This document shows, piece by piece, positions 61,598 through 64,000 of a stretch of DNA of 64,000 nt (positions are counted from its first letter, which is position 1; each line of letters starts with the position of its first letter). Both the position numbers and the translations under genes were made by a program. This stretch comes from CAZHLD01 sp964533185 (lineage in GTDB: Bacteria > Acidobacteriota > Terriglobia > Acidiferrales > UBA7541): assembly GCA_964533185.1 (NCBI GenBank), contig CAZHLD010000003.1, positions 34,150-98,149 on the forward strand, read 5' to 3'. Below the pieces are notes generated by a model. That model saw nothing but the letters and a program-made list of their open reading frames with translations, did no database searches and had not been told where the DNA came from.

Positions 61598-62679
61598 ACA
61601 CGGCAGCGCCGCCGAGGCCACTGCCCTGGAAGGCGCTGGCGATCGTGACGATTGCGGTGGGAGTGGCGTTGGGCATCGCGTGGGTGGTGCGTTGGGTGCC
61701 TACACGACTGCTGATGACGATCGGGATTACATTTGCGACGTGCGCCGTGATCGAGTGGATCTGGATGCGAATGAACAAGAGCGCGCTAGGAAAACCGATC
61801 CTGAAGCTGGCTACGGCGTGGATGTGCTCGACCGCGCTGCTGCTGGGAGCGGGGTATGGATTTGACCGATCGGGCTGGGTGTGGTTCCGGTTGACGGGCT
61901 ACGACCTGGTGGCGGCGGAGAACTTGCTCGAGCAGGTGCAAATGACGGCGGAGGGATTTGTTGGACAGAACGCGCAGTTCACGCTTGATCCCGAGAACTC
62001 CAGGCGGCTGATCCTGAAGAAGTCGGTCATTGAGGTGGCGCGGACGATTGTCGTGCCCGGCGGGCTAACGCTGACGATCGAGCCAGGAACGGTGCTGAGA
62101 TTCCACCCGGGGCGGTCGTTGATTTCGTACAGCCCGGTGATCGCGCGAGGGACAGAGAGAGAGCCGATTGTTTTTACCGCCCACCGGCCGTGGCTGAAAT
62201 GGGGAGCGGTGGGAGTGGTGCAGGCGGATGGATCGGAGTTTGAGCACGTGCGAATCGAAGAGGGCCGACACGCCGTGGTAAACGACATCGAATTCCCCGG
62301 GACGCTTTCGCTGATCGGAGCCGATGTGAAGATTTTGCGGAGCGAGTTTCGGAAAACGCACGGCAAGGACGCGGTGTACATCCGCGAAGCCAGGGCAGAG
62401 GTGTGGGACAACCTCTTCCGAAAGGTCGGCGGAGACGGAGTGGACTTCGACGGGGGCAGCGGGCTGGTGGCGCAGAACGAGTTTGTTGATTGCAGCGACG
62501 AAGCCATTGACCTGAGCGGGGACTACAAACTGAAGGTCACCGGCAACCGCATTTTCGACGCGCGCGGAGGGCGGATTGCGGCGGAGAAGAACTTGGAAGA
62601 GATCCGCGCGCAGAACAGCTTTGGCTATTCGCGCAGGAAACGCGCGTTTCCGCCGATTCGAGTGACGCTGCTCGATTAA
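61564..62679 (+). CDS. membrane-anchored right-handed beta-helix protein
   Basis: 371 residues from a GTG that overlaps the gmhB end by 34 bases. Three hydrophobic segments (about 22-42, 45-60 and 77-95) are followed by a beta-helix of about 250 residues: VVPGGLTLTIEPGTVLRFHPG, DNLFRKVGGDGVDFDGGSGLVAQNEFVDCSDEAIDLSGDYKLKVTGN. The coil pattern resembles the C-terminal domain of the CotH protein (compare DGLDLSG with EAIDLSG), so the two may bind the same ligand. Parallel beta-helices usually bind or cut polysaccharides; no catalytic residues can be named. A shorter start inside the frame is possible. Confidence 0.75.
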   Translation: MDSAANHLRVVNTAAPPRPLPWKALAIVTIAVGVALGIAWVVRWVPTRLLMTIGITFATCAVIEWIWMRMNKSALGKPILKLATAWMCSTALLLGAGYGFDRSGWVWFRLTGYDLVAAENLLEQVQMTAEGFVGQNAQFTLDPENSRRLILKKSVIEVARTIVVPGGLTLTIEPGTVLRFHPGRSLISYSPVIARGTEREPIVFTAHRPWLKWGAVGVVQADGSEFEHVRIEEGRHAVVNDIEFPGTLSLIGADVKILRSEFRKTHGKDAVYIREARAEVWDNLFRKVGGDGVDFDGGSGLVAQNEFVDCSDEAIDLSGDYKLKVTGNRIFDARGGRIAAEKNLEEIRAQNSFGYSRRKRAFPPIRVTLLD

Positions 62680-62706
62680 CGAAAGGCCCGGAGAACCTAC
62701 ACTTTC

Positions 62707-63984
62707 ATGAAGATCCTGTACCTGACGTTCGCGTTCCAGCACCCGAGCCTGAGAGGCCCGACACGCTGCTATCACTTCATCAAGGAGCTGTCGCAGCGGC
62801 ACGAGATCACGCTGCTCAGCGCGAGCCGGCTGGCTATTCCTGCCGAGGCGAAGGAGGAGATGGCCGGCTACACGAAGGAGATGCAGATTTTTGGCGGCAA
62901 CGGCGCGACGAAGAGTCGCGGCGGAAAGCTGCTGGGCCGGGTGCCGGGCATCGGGGCGCGACTGCAACGCGAGTGGGAGTACCGGCAGGCGGTCCGGGAG
63001 ATGAAGACGGCATTTGCGAAACTGGTCCGGGAGAAGTCCTACGACGTGCTGCTGTATCACGGGAAGGACCTCTTCCCGGTGATTGAAGATTTTGAGGGCC
63101 TGCCGATTGTAATCGACGTGTGCGACGCGACCTCGATGAGGATCCTGGGGCAGATGGCCTACGCACGGCCAGCCAAGCGCACGCTGCTGGGGCTGCGTTA
63201 CCTGCTGGTGAGACATCTGGAGAAGAAGGTGATCCGGAAGAGCCCGCATCTGACGTTTATTTCGTGTCGCGACCGGGAAGCAGTGCTGGGGCCCGGCCGG
63301 CCGGCGGAGATCCTGCCCATTGGAGTGGACTGCGAGTTCTGGAAGCGGAGGACGGAGCTTCCCAATTCGAACACAATCGTAATGGTGGGAGTGATGAACT
63401 ATGCGCCGAACGCAGACGCGGCCATTTATCTGATTGACCAGATCGTTCCGCTGATCCGGCAGGCGATCCCGGAGGTCTACGTGTCCATCGTCGGCCGTGA
63501 TCCGGGATCCGCATTGCTGGAGAGAGGCCGGCGGAAGCGTGGACTGACGATAACGGGGTTTGTGGACGACGTCCGGCCGTATCTGGAGAAGGCAGCAGTG
63601 GCCGTTGCGCCGTTGCGGTACGGAGCGGGCATACAGAACAAGATCCTAGAGGCGATGGCGATGGAAGTGCCGGTGGTGACGACCTCGCTTGCGGCGTATG
63701 GACTGCGCGTCGAGGGCGAGCCGAACCTGCCTGTGTACGTGGCGGACACGGCGGAGGAGTTTGCGGCCCAAGTGGCCGCGCTGCTGCGAAACCCGGCGGA
63801 ACGGGCGCGACTGGCGCGAGAGGGGCGACAGTTTGTGGAGCGGAACTATGTGTGGTCACGCAGCGCCGAGAAACTGGAACGAATCTGCCAGCAAGCCGCG
63901 ACTGAAGGGCGATTGCAGGAGCGTCTCGGGGCGGAACTGAGTACTCGGACGGCACAACGAGAGCCCGCGAAGGCAACGCGGTGA
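62707..63984 (+). CDS. glycosyltransferase family 4 (GT-B fold)
   Basis: 425 residues. The N-terminal half begins MKILYLTFAFQHPSLRGPTRCYHFIKEL. The C-terminal half has PIGVDCEFWKRR, IVMVGVMNYAPNADAAIYLIDQIVPLIRQAIPEVYVSIVG, LTITGFVDDVRPYLEKAAVAVAPLRYGAGIQNKILEAMAMEVPVVTT, the nucleotide-sugar-binding GT4/GT1 pattern with the conserved Glu in KILEAMA. It adds a sugar to the polysaccharide repeat unit, perhaps the heptose supplied by the preceding pathway. The gene ends 16 bases before the window edge; the operon may continue. Confidence 0.92.
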   Translation: MKILYLTFAFQHPSLRGPTRCYHFIKELSQRHEITLLSASRLAIPAEAKEEMAGYTKEMQIFGGNGATKSRGGKLLGRVPGIGARLQREWEYRQAVREMKTAFAKLVREKSYDVLLYHGKDLFPVIEDFEGLPIVIDVCDATSMRILGQMAYARPAKRTLLGLRYLLVRHLEKKVIRKSPHLTFISCRDREAVLGPGRPAEILPIGVDCEFWKRRTELPNSNTIVMVGVMNYAPNADAAIYLIDQIVPLIRQAIPEVYVSIVGRDPGSALLERGRRKRGLTITGFVDDVRPYLEKAAVAVAPLRYGAGIQNKILEAMAMEVPVVTTSLAAYGLRVEGEPNLPVYVADTAEEFAAQVAALLRNPAERARLAREGRQFVERNYVWSRSAEKLERICQQAATEGRLQERLGAELSTRTAQREPAKATR

Positions 63985-64000
63985 TGTTTTCAGTGGCGCT

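Overview
The window is GC-rich bacterial DNA, broken by two 100-base N gaps (1424-1523 and 21146-21245). It probably comes from an Acidobacteriota genome assembled from metagenomic or draft data. That is an inference from gene content (S55/SpoIVB-type peptidase without sporulation genes, DUF4097 protein, many PilZ proteins, very large secreted propeller/FN3/BNR proteins) and from dense families of palindromic intergenic repeats. No marker gene in the window proves the phylum. I see no rRNA, tRNA or CRISPR array.

Left part (1 to about 29 kb): general metabolism and envelope genes in small units. They are a DUF4097 protein, a papain-like protease, aroA, an S55 peptidase, a beta-propeller protein, PilZ proteins, an MFS transporter, a threonine dehydratase, a 1374-residue BNR-type surface protein, an RND efflux pump with its adaptor, leuA-leuB with a divergent LysR regulator, a membrane protein of unknown function, a peptidoglycan-binding/chitosanase-like protein and a DinB-like protein. 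The spaces between them are crowded with interspersed repeats: short tandem near-repeats, perfect palindromes and 'GATCCTTCG...GGATGAC' elements. Several copies have entered coding sequences or supply stop codons, and both N gaps sit beside or inside repeats.

Right part (about 29 to 64 kb): an extracellular polysaccharide locus almost free of those repeats. It opens with an ATP-grasp gene broken by an in-frame TAG, a nucleotide-sugar epimerase, and three secreted proteins, two of which carry alginate-lyase-like domains. A receiver/LuxR regulator lacking the phosphorylation Asp and a PilZ protein follow. Next come the export and assembly genes: Wza-like, Wzc-like kinase, degenerate GGDEF protein, WbaP/WcaJ-like sugar transferase and a family 2 glycosyltransferase.

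The most interesting part follows directly: a 2-hydroxyacid dehydrogenase, a phosphoenolpyruvate mutase (the entry enzyme of phosphonate biosynthesis), an ATP-grasp/HPr-kinase-like fusion and a NusG-family antiterminator. After a 260-base leader with strong hairpins come the DUF4956-VTC-CotH trio, then nucleotidyltransferase, GHMP kinase, SIS isomerase and HAD phosphatase genes, which together make a complete GDP-D-glycero-D-manno-heptose pathway. A beta-helix membrane protein and a family 4 glycosyltransferase close the window. No phosphonopyruvate decarboxylase is present. My working hypothesis is that the locus makes a heptose-containing exopolysaccharide carrying a phosphonate made by an unusual reductive branch (phosphonopyruvate to phosphonolactate), with CotH/VTC/DUF4956 as an accessory phosphotransfer module.
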